Shown piece after piece: positions 57,290 to 64,000 of a DNA stretch of 64,000 nt. The notes under the pieces are model-generated. The model did no database searches, was not told where the DNA came from, and saw only the letters and a program-made list of their open reading frames with translations. The DNA is from Nocardioides rubriscoriae. Its GTDB lineage: Bacteria; Actinomycetota; Actinomycetes; Propionibacteriales; Nocardioidaceae. Position 1 is the first letter of the stretch. Every line of letters starts with the position of its first letter. The translations under genes were made by a program, and so were the position numbers. Where the stretch lies: positions 434,001 through 498,000 of the forward strand of contig NZ_VIYJ01000002.1 of assembly GCF_008087085.1 (NCBI RefSeq). Direction: 5' to 3'.

Positions 57290-58018
57290 GTGACGCAAAC
57301 CCCCGAGGCACCCACCGGCCGCGTCGTGCTGGTCACCGGCGGCAACCGCGGCATCGGTCGTGCGATCGCCGAGGCGTTCGTAGCCCAGGGTGACCGCGTG
57401 GCGGTGACGACCCGGGGTGGCGGCGCTCCCGAGGGCACGCTCGACGTGCGGTGCGACGTCACCGACCCGGCCGCGGTCGACGCGGCCTTCGCGACCGTCG
57501 AGGCCGAGCTGGGCCCGGTCGAGGTGCTCGTGGCCAACGCCGGCGTCACCGCCGACACCCTGGTGCTGCGCATGTCGGAGGACGACTGGTCGCGGGTCAT
57601 CGACACCAACCTGACCGGCTCGTTCCGCCTCGCCAAGCGCGCGGCGAAGGGCATGCTGCGCCTGCGGCGCGGCCGGATCATCTTCATCTCCTCGGTCGTC
57701 GGCCTGCTCGGCTCGCCCGGGCAGGTCAACTACGCGGCCTCGAAGGCCGGCCTGGTCGGCATGGCCCGGTCGCTGGCCCGCGAGCTGGGCTCGCGCGCTA
57801 TCACCGCCAACGTCGTGGCCCCCGGGTTCGTCGACACCGACATGACCGACGTCCTCACCGACGACCAGAAGACCGCCATCAAGGCGCAGGTCCCGCTGGG
57901 CCGGTACGCCGACCCGACCGAGGTCGCGGCGGCGGTCACCTGGCTGGCCGGCGACGGCGCGGCGTACGTCACCGGAGCCGTGATCCCCGTCGACGGCGGA
58001 CTCGGCATGGGCCACTAG
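57290..58018 (+). CDS. fabG: 3-oxoacyl-ACP reductase FabG
   Basis: A 242-residue SDR that reduces 3-oxoacyl-ACP in fatty-acid elongation. TGGNRGIGRAIAEA is the coenzyme loop; Ser in FISSVVGLLG and Y-A-A-S-K in VNYAASKAG are the catalytic set. It precedes fabI by 11 bp, the fabG1-inhA order of mycobacteria. The leaderless GTG start is supported by the -10. Confidence 0.95.
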   Translation: MTQTPEAPTGRVVLVTGGNRGIGRAIAEAFVAQGDRVAVTTRGGGAPEGTLDVRCDVTDPAAVDAAFATVEAELGPVEVLVANAGVTADTLVLRMSEDDWSRVIDTNLTGSFRLAKRAAKGMLRLRRGRIIFISSVVGLLGSPGQVNYAASKAGLVGMARSLARELGSRAITANVVAPGFVDTDMTDVLTDDQKTAIKAQVPLGRYADPTEVAAAVTWLAGDGAAYVTGAVIPVDGGLGMGH

Positions 58019-58029
58019 GAAGGACGGAC

Positions 58030-58812
58030 ATGAGCGGCATCCTCGACGGCAAGACGATCCTCGTGGCGGGCGTGACGATGGACAAGTCCATCGGTTTCGC
58101 GACCGCCAAGGTCGCCCAGGAGCAGGGCGCGACCGTGCTGATCTCCAACTTCGGCCGCGCGCTCGGCATCACCCGCCGCATCGCCGGGCGGCTGCCGCAC
58201 CCGGCCCCGGTGCTCGAGCTCGACGTCACCGACGACGACCACCTCGCGGGCCTGGCCGACCAGGTGCGCGAGCACCTCGGCGTCGACGCCCACCTCGACG
58301 GCGTCGTCCACTCGATCGCCTACGGCAACCCCGAGACGCTGCTGGGCGGCAAGTTCCTCACCGGGCCCTGGCCCGACGTGGCGCAGGCCGTGCAGGTCTC
58401 GGCGTACTCCCTGAAGTCGCTCGCCATGGCGGCGCGCCCGCTGATGGGCCACGGCGGCTCGGTGGTCGGCCTGACCTTCGACGCCACCACCGCCTGGCCG
58501 GTCTACGACTGGATGGGCGTGGCCAAGGCCGCGCTCGAGTCGACCTCGCGCTACCTCGCCCGGGACCTCGGCCCCGACGGCATCCGGGTCAACCTCGTCT
58601 CCGCCGGTCCGCTCAAGACCCTGGCCGCCAAGGCCATTCCCGGCTTCGAGGAGCTCGACGCGCTGTGGGAGACCAGGGCCCCGCTCGGTTGGGACAACGC
58701 CGACCACGAGCCCACCGCCAAGGCGGTGTGCGCCCTGCTGTCCGACTTCTTCCCCGCCACGACCGGCGAGATCGTGCACGTCGACGGCGGCTTCCACGCC
58801 ATGGGTGCCTGA
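58030..58812 (+). CDS. fabI: Enoyl-ACP reductase FabI/InhA
   Basis: A 260-residue NADH-dependent enoyl-ACP reductase. GVTMDKSIGFATAKVAQEQGA is the nucleotide motif, and YDWMGVAK provides the YxxxxxK-type active site seen in InhA. HSIAYGNPETLLGGKFLTG is also diagnostic. The ATG has AGGAAGGA upstream. It completes the fatty-acid elongation pair with fabG. Confidence 0.96.
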   Translation: MSGILDGKTILVAGVTMDKSIGFATAKVAQEQGATVLISNFGRALGITRRIAGRLPHPAPVLELDVTDDDHLAGLADQVREHLGVDAHLDGVVHSIAYGNPETLLGGKFLTGPWPDVAQAVQVSAYSLKSLAMAARPLMGHGGSVVGLTFDATTAWPVYDWMGVAKAALESTSRYLARDLGPDGIRVNLVSAGPLKTLAAKAIPGFEELDALWETRAPLGWDNADHEPTAKAVCALLSDFFPATTGEIVHVDGGFHAMGA

Positions 58813-58838
58813 GACCCCCACCACGACCGCGCCGACGG

Positions 58839-59345
58839 TCACAGCACGAGGTGCTGGCGCCCGTCGATCAGCTCGCGCACGGCGTCGAGGTGCCCAGCAT
58901 GGATGGCGGTCTCCACGATCAGGTGCAGCAGCACGGACCGCAGGTCGGGGAACGCCAGGCCGGCCTCGGCCCACCACGCCTCCGGGGCCGCCGGCTGGTC
59001 GTCGAGCGAGCGCTCGGCGATGATCGCGTCGGCTGCGGCGATCGCGGTCCGGTAGGCGTCGAGGACCGCGTCGCTCGACTCCTCGGGCGCCACGACCCAG
59101 TCGGCGCGGTCGCCGTCGGGCCAGAAGTCGAGCGGTCGCCCGGCGACCACGACCTCGAGCCAGTAGCGCTCGTCGGACAACGTCAGGTGACGCACCAGTC
59201 CCAGGCAGGACCACCCCGAGGGCAGGACCGGTCGGCGCAGCTGCTCGTCGTCGAGGCCCTCGAGCTGGGCGAGCACGTGACGGCGCTGCGAGGCGAGGCG
59301 GGACAGCAGCAGGGTGCGCTCGTCGGAGGGGGCCACGCCCTCCAC
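58839..59345 (-). CDS. DinB/DUF664-family protein
   Basis: A 168-residue four-helix protein with metal-ligand histidines in LVRHLTLSDERYW and VETAIHAGHLDAV. The family includes thiol-S-transferases dependent on mycothiol or bacillithiol; its substrate is unknown. Starts GTG 59348, 59345 or 59336 are all possible. It is convergent with fabI and divergent from the Mur ligase gene. Confidence 0.8.
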   Translation of the reverse strand: MEGVAPSDERTLLLSRLASQRRHVLAQLEGLDDEQLRRPVLPSGWSCLGLVRHLTLSDERYWLEVVVAGRPLDFWPDGDRADWVVAPEESSDAVLDAYRTAIAAADAIIAERSLDDQPAAPEAWWAEAGLAFPDLRSVLLHLIVETAIHAGHLDAVRELIDGRQHLVL

Positions 59346-59384
59346 CACACACGACCGGGCCGCGTGTGTACAGCCGACACTCGG

Positions 59385-59390
59385 TAACGT
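59385..59390 (+). promoter_or_regulatory. -10 element of the Mur-ligase paralogue
   Basis: TAACGT ends 6 nt before the GTG at 59397. Confidence 0.5.
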
Positions 59391-59396
59391 GCGCGG

Positions 59397-61094
59397 GTGC
59401 CGTCCTCCCTCCTCGAGCTCCGGGTCCTCGAAGGGCCCAACCTCTACTTCCCACGGGCCGCCATCAAGCTCACGCTCGACGTCAGCGGCCTCAGCGTCGC
59501 CTCGGAGGAGACCGCACGCCGGTTCGCCACGCGCATCGGGCTCAAGAACCCCCGCCCCGGCGCCCCCGACACCGGCTTCCGGCAGCGCTTCGCGCTGCGG
59601 GCGGTCGGACGGCTGGTCCGCGCGGTCGCCCAGGAGTCCGGCACGTCGCGCCTGGGCGTGCGTGTGCGCTCGACCAGCGACCCGCACCAGGTGGTGGTCG
59701 CCTTCCCGTGGCGCAACCGCACCCGCGCCCAGGAGATGGGACGCGCGGTCGGCGACGTCCTCGACGCGGTGCCCGGCGCCGACATCGAGGCCGCGGTCAG
59801 CGCCGCGGCGCAGCGGGTCGCCGCGGCGGAGGGCGGCCCGGCGCCGACCACGATCCTGCCGCGCGTACCGGTGGTGGCCGTGACCGGCACCAACGGCAAG
59901 ACCACGACCTCGCGCATGGTCGCCCACATCGCACGCACCCACGGGCTCCACGTCGGCTGGTCCAACACCGACGGCGTCTACGTCGACGGCGTCATGGTCG
60001 AGTCCGGCGACTACTCCGGCCCCAGCGGCGCCGGTCGCGTGCTGTCGTTCCCCGAGGTCGAGCTCGCCGTCACCGAGACGGCCCGCGGCGGCATCCTGCT
60101 CAAGGGCATCGGCCTGGTGCGCAACGACGTCTCCGTGGTCACCAACGTGACCGCCGACCACCTCGGGCTGCAGGGCATCGACACCGTCGACCAGCTCGCC
60201 GAGGTCAAGGCCGTCGTGCCGCGGATCACCCGCCGCTCGGGGTGGGCGGTGCTCAACGCCGACGACCCGCGGGTCTACGCCATGCGCTCGATGATCAAGG
60301 CCCGGCCGTGGGTGTTCTCCCGCGACGTCGACTCACCGGGCGTGCGCGACACCCTCACCGACGGCGGCCGCGCCACCGTGGTGATCGACGGCTGGGTGTC
60401 GGTGCTGCTGCCCGACGCCGACCCCGACCCGCTCGTGGAGCTGCTCGACGTCCCGATGACGCTGGCCGGATTGTCGCGGTTCAACGTCGAGAACACCCTC
60501 GCGGCGGCCTCGGCCGCCCTCGCGGTCGGCATCCCGCGCGACGTCGTGGTGGAGGGGCTGCGGACCTTCCGGCCCGACGCCGAGCACAACCCGGGCCGGA
60601 TGAACTTCTTCACGATGCCCCGGGACGTCTCGGTCGTCATGGACCTCGCCCACAACGAGGCCGGGCTCGAGGCCATGGTCGAGATCATGAACGGCGTCCG
60701 CGCCCCCGGCCGGCGCATCCTGCTGGGGCTGGGGGTGGTCGGCGACCGCACCGACGAGCTGATCGAGAAGCTCGGCGAGATCGCCGCGCGCGACAGCGAC
60801 GTGGTCGCGATCGGCCACAAGGAGCACTACCTGCGCGGGCGCACCACCGACGAGCTCGAGGTGCTGATGCGCGCCGGGGCCGAGCGGGTCGGGGTGACCG
60901 GGGTGCCGGCGTACCCCACGGAGGTCGCCGTGCTCGCCGCCCTGGTGGGTCAGGCGCTGCCCGGCGACGTCGTCGGGCTCATGTGCCACGCCGAGCGCCA
61001 GGAGTGCTACGACTGGATCGCCGAGCACGGGGGCGCGCCCGACACCAGCGACGACCTGGCGCTGAAGGTCCGAAGGGCCGCCGCGACGCCCTGA
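59397..61094 (+). CDS. CphA-like Mur ligase lacking the ATP-grasp domain
   Basis: A 565-residue protein. Residues about 1-150 resemble the CphA N-domain (LELRVLEGPNLYFPRAAIKL start). A full Mur-ligase unit follows directly, with P-loop VTGTNGKTTTSRM (Thr163 on), TARGGILLKGIG, NVTADHLGLQGIDTVDQLAEVK and FNVENTLAAASAALA, all near-matches to CphA encoded at 62187. The central ATP-grasp domain of CphA, about 300 residues, is absent. CphA's Mur-like half adds Arg to the Asp side chain, so this paralogue may ligate an amino acid to a polymer or peptide. Its substrate is unknown. Confidence 0.9.
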   Translation: MPSSLLELRVLEGPNLYFPRAAIKLTLDVSGLSVASEETARRFATRIGLKNPRPGAPDTGFRQRFALRAVGRLVRAVAQESGTSRLGVRVRSTSDPHQVVVAFPWRNRTRAQEMGRAVGDVLDAVPGADIEAAVSAAAQRVAAAEGGPAPTTILPRVPVVAVTGTNGKTTTSRMVAHIARTHGLHVGWSNTDGVYVDGVMVESGDYSGPSGAGRVLSFPEVELAVTETARGGILLKGIGLVRNDVSVVTNVTADHLGLQGIDTVDQLAEVKAVVPRITRRSGWAVLNADDPRVYAMRSMIKARPWVFSRDVDSPGVRDTLTDGGRATVVIDGWVSVLLPDADPDPLVELLDVPMTLAGLSRFNVENTLAAASAALAVGIPRDVVVEGLRTFRPDAEHNPGRMNFFTMPRDVSVVMDLAHNEAGLEAMVEIMNGVRAPGRRILLGLGVVGDRTDELIEKLGEIAARDSDVVAIGHKEHYLRGRTTDELEVLMRAGAERVGVTGVPAYPTEVAVLAALVGQALPGDVVGLMCHAERQECYDWIAEHGGAPDTSDDLALKVRRAAATP

Positions 61095-61104
61095 ACACCC
61101 GTGA

Positions 61105-61800
61105 CTAGGCCGGGCTCCGGTCGCGGTCCCGGTGCCGCACACCGCTGCGGACCCAGGGCCAGGTCATCAGCGCCCACACGCCGGCCACGATGGCGATCTC
61201 GGCCACGACGTACCACGGCCAGGGGCCGAGCAGGTCGAGGAGCGACCCGCCGCTGGGCTTGCGCTGCAGGTAGCCGTAGTTGGTGCCGGCGACCTCGTTG
61301 AAGGTGTAGGCCGCCACCGCCCAGACCAGCGTCACGACCATGGTGAAGCGGTAGTCGTTCCAGGTCAGGGTGATCCGGTGCCCCCAGACCAGGAACACCG
61401 CGGCCCACACGACGAGCAGGTGGATGAACCAGAAGGCCAGGAACCGCACGTCGGGGAAGTTCTCGCCCAGCGACGGGGTGACGACGGCCTGGCTGCTCAG
61501 CACCAGCCCCCAGAAGTAGGTGAGCGCGACGGCGTAGCGGTGGTGGGTCCACAGTGCGACCGCGGCCGCGATCCAGGCCAGGTCGCTGAGGTGGAACGGC
61601 AGCGACACGTCGACGTCGAAGCGCACCAGCACGTCGTAGGCCTGCGTCGGCACGTGCACCACCGGGATGGCGATCGCCGCCGCCCGGCTGAGGCGTCGGG
61701 AGCCCGAGAGCCGCTCGTGGCGCCCCAGCAGCCAGGCGCCCGGCAGCCCGACGACGCACAGCGCCAGCATGAGCTGGTGGGCGACGCCGAACTGGTCCAT
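61105..61800 (-). CDS. TIGR02206/YwaF-family membrane protein
   Basis: A 231-residue protein with about six membrane helices. The LPFHLSDLAWIAAAVAL and TLTWNDYRFTM regions match the TIGR02206 pattern. It starts with ATG and lies 19 bp after the cupin gene on the same strand. Function unknown; its place beside cphA may be coincidental. Confidence 0.85.
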   Translation of the reverse strand: MDQFGVAHQLMLALCVVGLPGAWLLGRHERLSGSRRLSRAAAIAIPVVHVPTQAYDVLVRFDVDVSLPFHLSDLAWIAAAVALWTHHRYAVALTYFWGLVLSSQAVVTPSLGENFPDVRFLAFWFIHLLVVWAAVFLVWGHRITLTWNDYRFTMVVTLVWAVAAYTFNEVAGTNYGYLQRKPSGGSLLDLLGPWPWYVVAEIAIVAGVWALMTWPWVRSGVRHRDRDRSPA

Positions 61801-61819
61801 CGCCTCAGGATGGCACCTT

Positions 61820-62185
61820 TCAGACGTCGCCTGGGTCGACGTGGTGGCCGGGGGCCCCGAGGTCGACGTCACCCTCGACCACGAGCGCCAGCAGGCCTGA
61901 CGTCGTGCGGGTCTGGTGGAGCTCGTTGGGTTCCCAGACGGCGGCCTGGCCCGGGCCGATGACGACGGGGTCGCCGTTGCTCCCGGAGACCTCGGCGTCG
62001 CCGTCGAGCACGACCAGCAGCTGCCGGCCGGCGGCGGGGTGCCGCCCGACGGCACCACCGGGTCGCAGCGCCAGGGTCACCAGGTGGGCCTCGGCGGTGA
62101 TCCCGATGGCCCCGATGCTGACCCCGAGGCTCCCGTGGGCCTCGACGGGTCGTCGGGGGGCCGCGGACAGCTCGAGGATGCGCAC
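61820..62185 (-). CDS. Small cupin-domain protein
   Basis: A 121-residue single-cupin protein. The beta-barrel motif GAVGRHPAAGRQLLVVLDGDAEV and the second block AAVWEPNELHQT supply likely metal-binding histidines. The GTG lies one base after the cphA stop, so the two are probably co-transcribed. It may bind a small ligand; its role is unknown. Confidence 0.82.
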   Translation of the reverse strand: MRILELSAAPRRPVEAHGSLGVSIGAIGITAEAHLVTLALRPGGAVGRHPAAGRQLLVVLDGDAEVSGSNGDPVVIGPGQAAVWEPNELHQTRTTSGLLALVVEGDVDLGAPGHHVDPGDV

Positions 62186-62186
62186 C

Positions 62187-64000
62187 TCAGGCCTCGGGGG
62201 GCGTGGGGACGAAGTCGGGGTCGGCGGCCGGGGCGTCGGCGCTCGCGCCGGAGCCGGCCTGGGCGACCGAGGACCAGTTCTCGAGCTCGCCCATCACCTG
62301 GGCGTGCTTGTCGACGCAGATGACGAGCAGGTCGCCGCGGTTGGCGCGGGCCATGGCGTGGCGCACCGCCTCGATCTCGTCGAGCACCTCCTCGACCTGC
62401 TTGCAGCGCGAGCCCGCGGCCATGGCGGTGCGGACGCCCTCGGCGACCAGCCCGGCGACCTCGCCGCGCTGCCGTCCGCGCAGGCTCTCGTCCTCGCGCA
62501 CGACCACGACGTCGAAGTGCTGGGCGGCGATCTCGCCGAGCTCACGCATGTCCTGGTCGCGGCGGTCGCCGGCGGTCGCGATCACGCCGATGCGCGAGGG
62601 GCGCGCGAGGTCGTGGGACGACGCCATCGAGTCGCCGGTGCGGTCGACGAAGTCGCCGAGCATCTTCATGCCGGGCGCGTTGTGGCAGTAGTCGACGATC
62701 ACGTTGACGCCGTTGACCTCGACCTCGTTGAGGCGTCCGGGGGACAGGTAGTAGCTGGTGGAGAAGGTGCGCAGACCCTGGCGGATGTCGTGCAGGGGCG
62801 CGCCGGCGGCGAAGGCGGCCGCGGCGGCGGCCAGCGTGTTCTGCACGTTCATCCGAGCCCGGCCGTTGAAGGTCGCCGGCAGCAGGTGGGTCCAGGCCAG
62901 CTGCATCTCGCGCGGGCCGTGCTTGACCACGATCATCTCGCCGCGCTCGCTGGGGTTGAGCACCAGCGCCTTGCCGCCACGACGGCAGTGGGCGTCGATC
63001 ATGTCGCGGGTCTCGGTGCCGGGCTCCTCCATCGAGAACCACACGACCTGGCCCGAGCACCGACGGCGCATGTCGCGCACCAACGGGTCGTCGGCGTTGA
63101 GCACGGCGTGCCCGTCGCGCGGCACGGCCTCGACCAGGACCGCCTTGACGTCGGCGAGCTGCTCGACGGTGTCGATGCCGCGCAGGCCGAGGTGGTCGGG
63201 CTGCACGTTGAGGACGACGGCGACGTCGTTGCGCTCGTAGCCCAGGCCCTCGCGCAGGATGCCGCCGCGGGCGACCTCGAAGACCGCGAAGTCGACGCGG
63301 GGGTTCTGCAGCACCATCCGCGCCGAGCGCGGGCCGGAGGCGTCGGAGCGGATCAGCAGGCGCTCGTCGATGACGACGCCGTCGGTCGAGGTCATGCCGA
63401 CCTTGCGGCCCATGCCCTTGAAGATGTGGCTGATCATCCGCGACGTCGTGGTCTTGCCGTTGGTGCCGGTGACGGCGACGATCGGGATCCGGCTGGTCGC
63501 GCCCGGCGGGAACAGCATGTCGACGACCGGCTTGGCGATGAACTGCGGCTCGCCGATCGTCGGGTGGGTGTGCATCCGGAAGCCGGGGGCGGCGTTGACC
63601 TCGCAGATCGCGCCGCCGGTCTCGCGCACCGGCTCGGTGATGTCGGGGCAGATGAAGTCGATGCCCGCGATGTCGAGCCCGACCATGCGGGCCGCCTCCT
63701 CGGCGATCTCGACGTTCTCGGGGTGGGCCTCGAACGTGCGGTCGATCGAGATGCCGCCGGTCGACATGTTGCCGGTCAGGGCGAGCTTGACGTGGGCGCC
63801 CTCGGGCGGCACGTCGGTCATCTCGTAGCCCTGCTCGCGCACCAGCTGGACGGCGGCCTCGTCGACCTTGATCCGGGTGAGGACCTTCTCGTGCCCGACC
63901 CCACGACGCGGGTCGGCGTTGGCGGTGTCGACCAGCTGCTCGACGGTGGCGGTGCCGTCACCGGTCACCGACGCGGGCACGCGTTCAGCGATCGCGGCGA
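62187..64000 (-). CDS. cphA: Cyanophycin synthetase CphA, N-terminus beyond right edge
   Basis: The final ~604 residues of CphA are present; the gene continues past 64000. The visible part begins in the ATP-grasp domain (GIDFICPDITEPVRETGGAICEVNAAPGFRMH), then the Mur-ligase half with VTGTNGKTTTSRM, EVARGGILREGLGYE, NVQPDHLGLRGIDTVEQLADVK and the closing HAQVMGELE. CphA polymerises aspartate and arginine into cyanophycin, a nitrogen store. Neighbours are a cupin, a membrane protein and a shortened paralogue. No cyanophycinase gene is in the window. Confidence 0.93.
   Translation of the reverse strand, partial: AAIAERVPASVTGDGTATVEQLVDTANADPRRGVGHEKVLTRIKVDEAAVQLVREQGYEMTDVPPEGAHVKLALTGNMSTGGISIDRTFEAHPENVEIAEEAARMVGLDIAGIDFICPDITEPVRETGGAICEVNAAPGFRMHTHPTIGEPQFIAKPVVDMLFPPGATSRIPIVAVTGTNGKTTTSRMISHIFKGMGRKVGMTSTDGVVIDERLLIRSDASGPRSARMVLQNPRVDFAVFEVARGGILREGLGYERNDVAVVLNVQPDHLGLRGIDTVEQLADVKAVLVEAVPRDGHAVLNADDPLVRDMRRRCSGQVVWFSMEEPGTETRDMIDAHCRRGGKALVLNPSERGEMIVVKHGPREMQLAWTHLLPATFNGRARMNVQNTLAAAAAAFAAGAPLHDIRQGLRTFSTSYYLSPGRLNEVEVNGVNVIVDYCHNAPGMKMLGDFVDRTGDSMASSHDLARPSRIGVIATAGDRRDQDMRELGEIAAQHFDVVVVREDESLRGRQRGEVAGLVAEGVRTAMAAGSRCKQVEEVLDEIEAVRHAMARANRGDLLVICVDKHAQVMGELENWSSVAQAGSGASADAPAADPDFVPTPPEA

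Overview
The window is a GC-rich chromosomal segment of an actinobacterium, most likely a Nocardioides-like member of the Propionibacteriales. The placement rests on base composition, frequent GTG starts, lineage-marker genes (rbpA, whiA, opcA, acVLRF1, a mycothiol-dependent isomerase, SURF1, DUF3099) and gene order. From uvrC to fabI the order largely follows the Mycobacterium tuberculosis block around Rv1420-Rv1484 (uvrC-rapZ-yvcK-whiA; gap-pgk-tpi-secG; pgl-opcA-zwf-tal-tkt; ctaB; ABC transporter; sufRBDCSUT; ABC-F/echA; fabG-inhA). I see no rRNA, tRNA, CRISPR array, insertion sequence or prophage. The only gene decay is one internally deleted SDR gene and one truncated nucleotidyltransferase-like remnant.

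Layout. 1-3.4 kb: steroid-ring degradation, with an acyl-CoA dehydrogenase (cut by the left edge) divergent from kshA-(small Cys protein)-kshB around a KstR-like palindrome. 3.4-13.7 kb: a small membrane-anchored unknown, an MBL hydrolase plus mycothiol-dependent isomerase pair, uvrA with a LexA box and a Lys/Ala-rich tail, two tandem Rieske lipoproteins, a secreted LVIVD-repeat protein, a GT61 glycosyltransferase and a TPR protein. 13.8-23.8 kb: uvrC-rapZ-yvcK-whiA, a glycolipid-binding-domain protein, gap-pgk-tpiA, secG, rbpA. 23.8-31.9 kb: a six-gene minus-strand operon tkt-tal-pgi-zwf-opcA-pgl (pentose phosphate pathway and glucose-6-phosphate node). 32-38.3 kb: heme O and heme A synthesis (ctaB, ctaA) with an ABC-2 transporter, a decayed SDR, an XRE/MmyB-type regulator and two small membrane proteins. 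38.3-46.3 kb: a cytochrome P450 divergent from the full SUF Fe-S assembly operon, which includes a Rieske-type ferredoxin. 46.5-56 kb: a ribosome-rescue factor (acVLRF1), a phosphoesterase, a kinase-like protein, a Zn metallopeptidase, an ABC-F protein, an enoyl-CoA hydratase, an ABC exporter, SURF1 and moaA. 56-58.8 kb: small proteins, dodecin, fabG-fabI. 58.8-64 kb: a cyanophycin locus with cphA (cut by the right edge), a cupin, a TIGR02206 membrane protein and a convergent Mur-ligase paralogue that keeps the CphA-type N-domain but lacks the ATP-grasp domain.

Two window-wide patterns stand out. Twenty genes carry a TANNNT-like -10 hexamer placed 6-7 nt (once 9 nt) before the ATG/GTG, implying widespread leaderless transcription. 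Several intergenic gaps also hold palindromic repeats, including two related copies of an element that each follow directly on a stop codon (whiA and ctaB).
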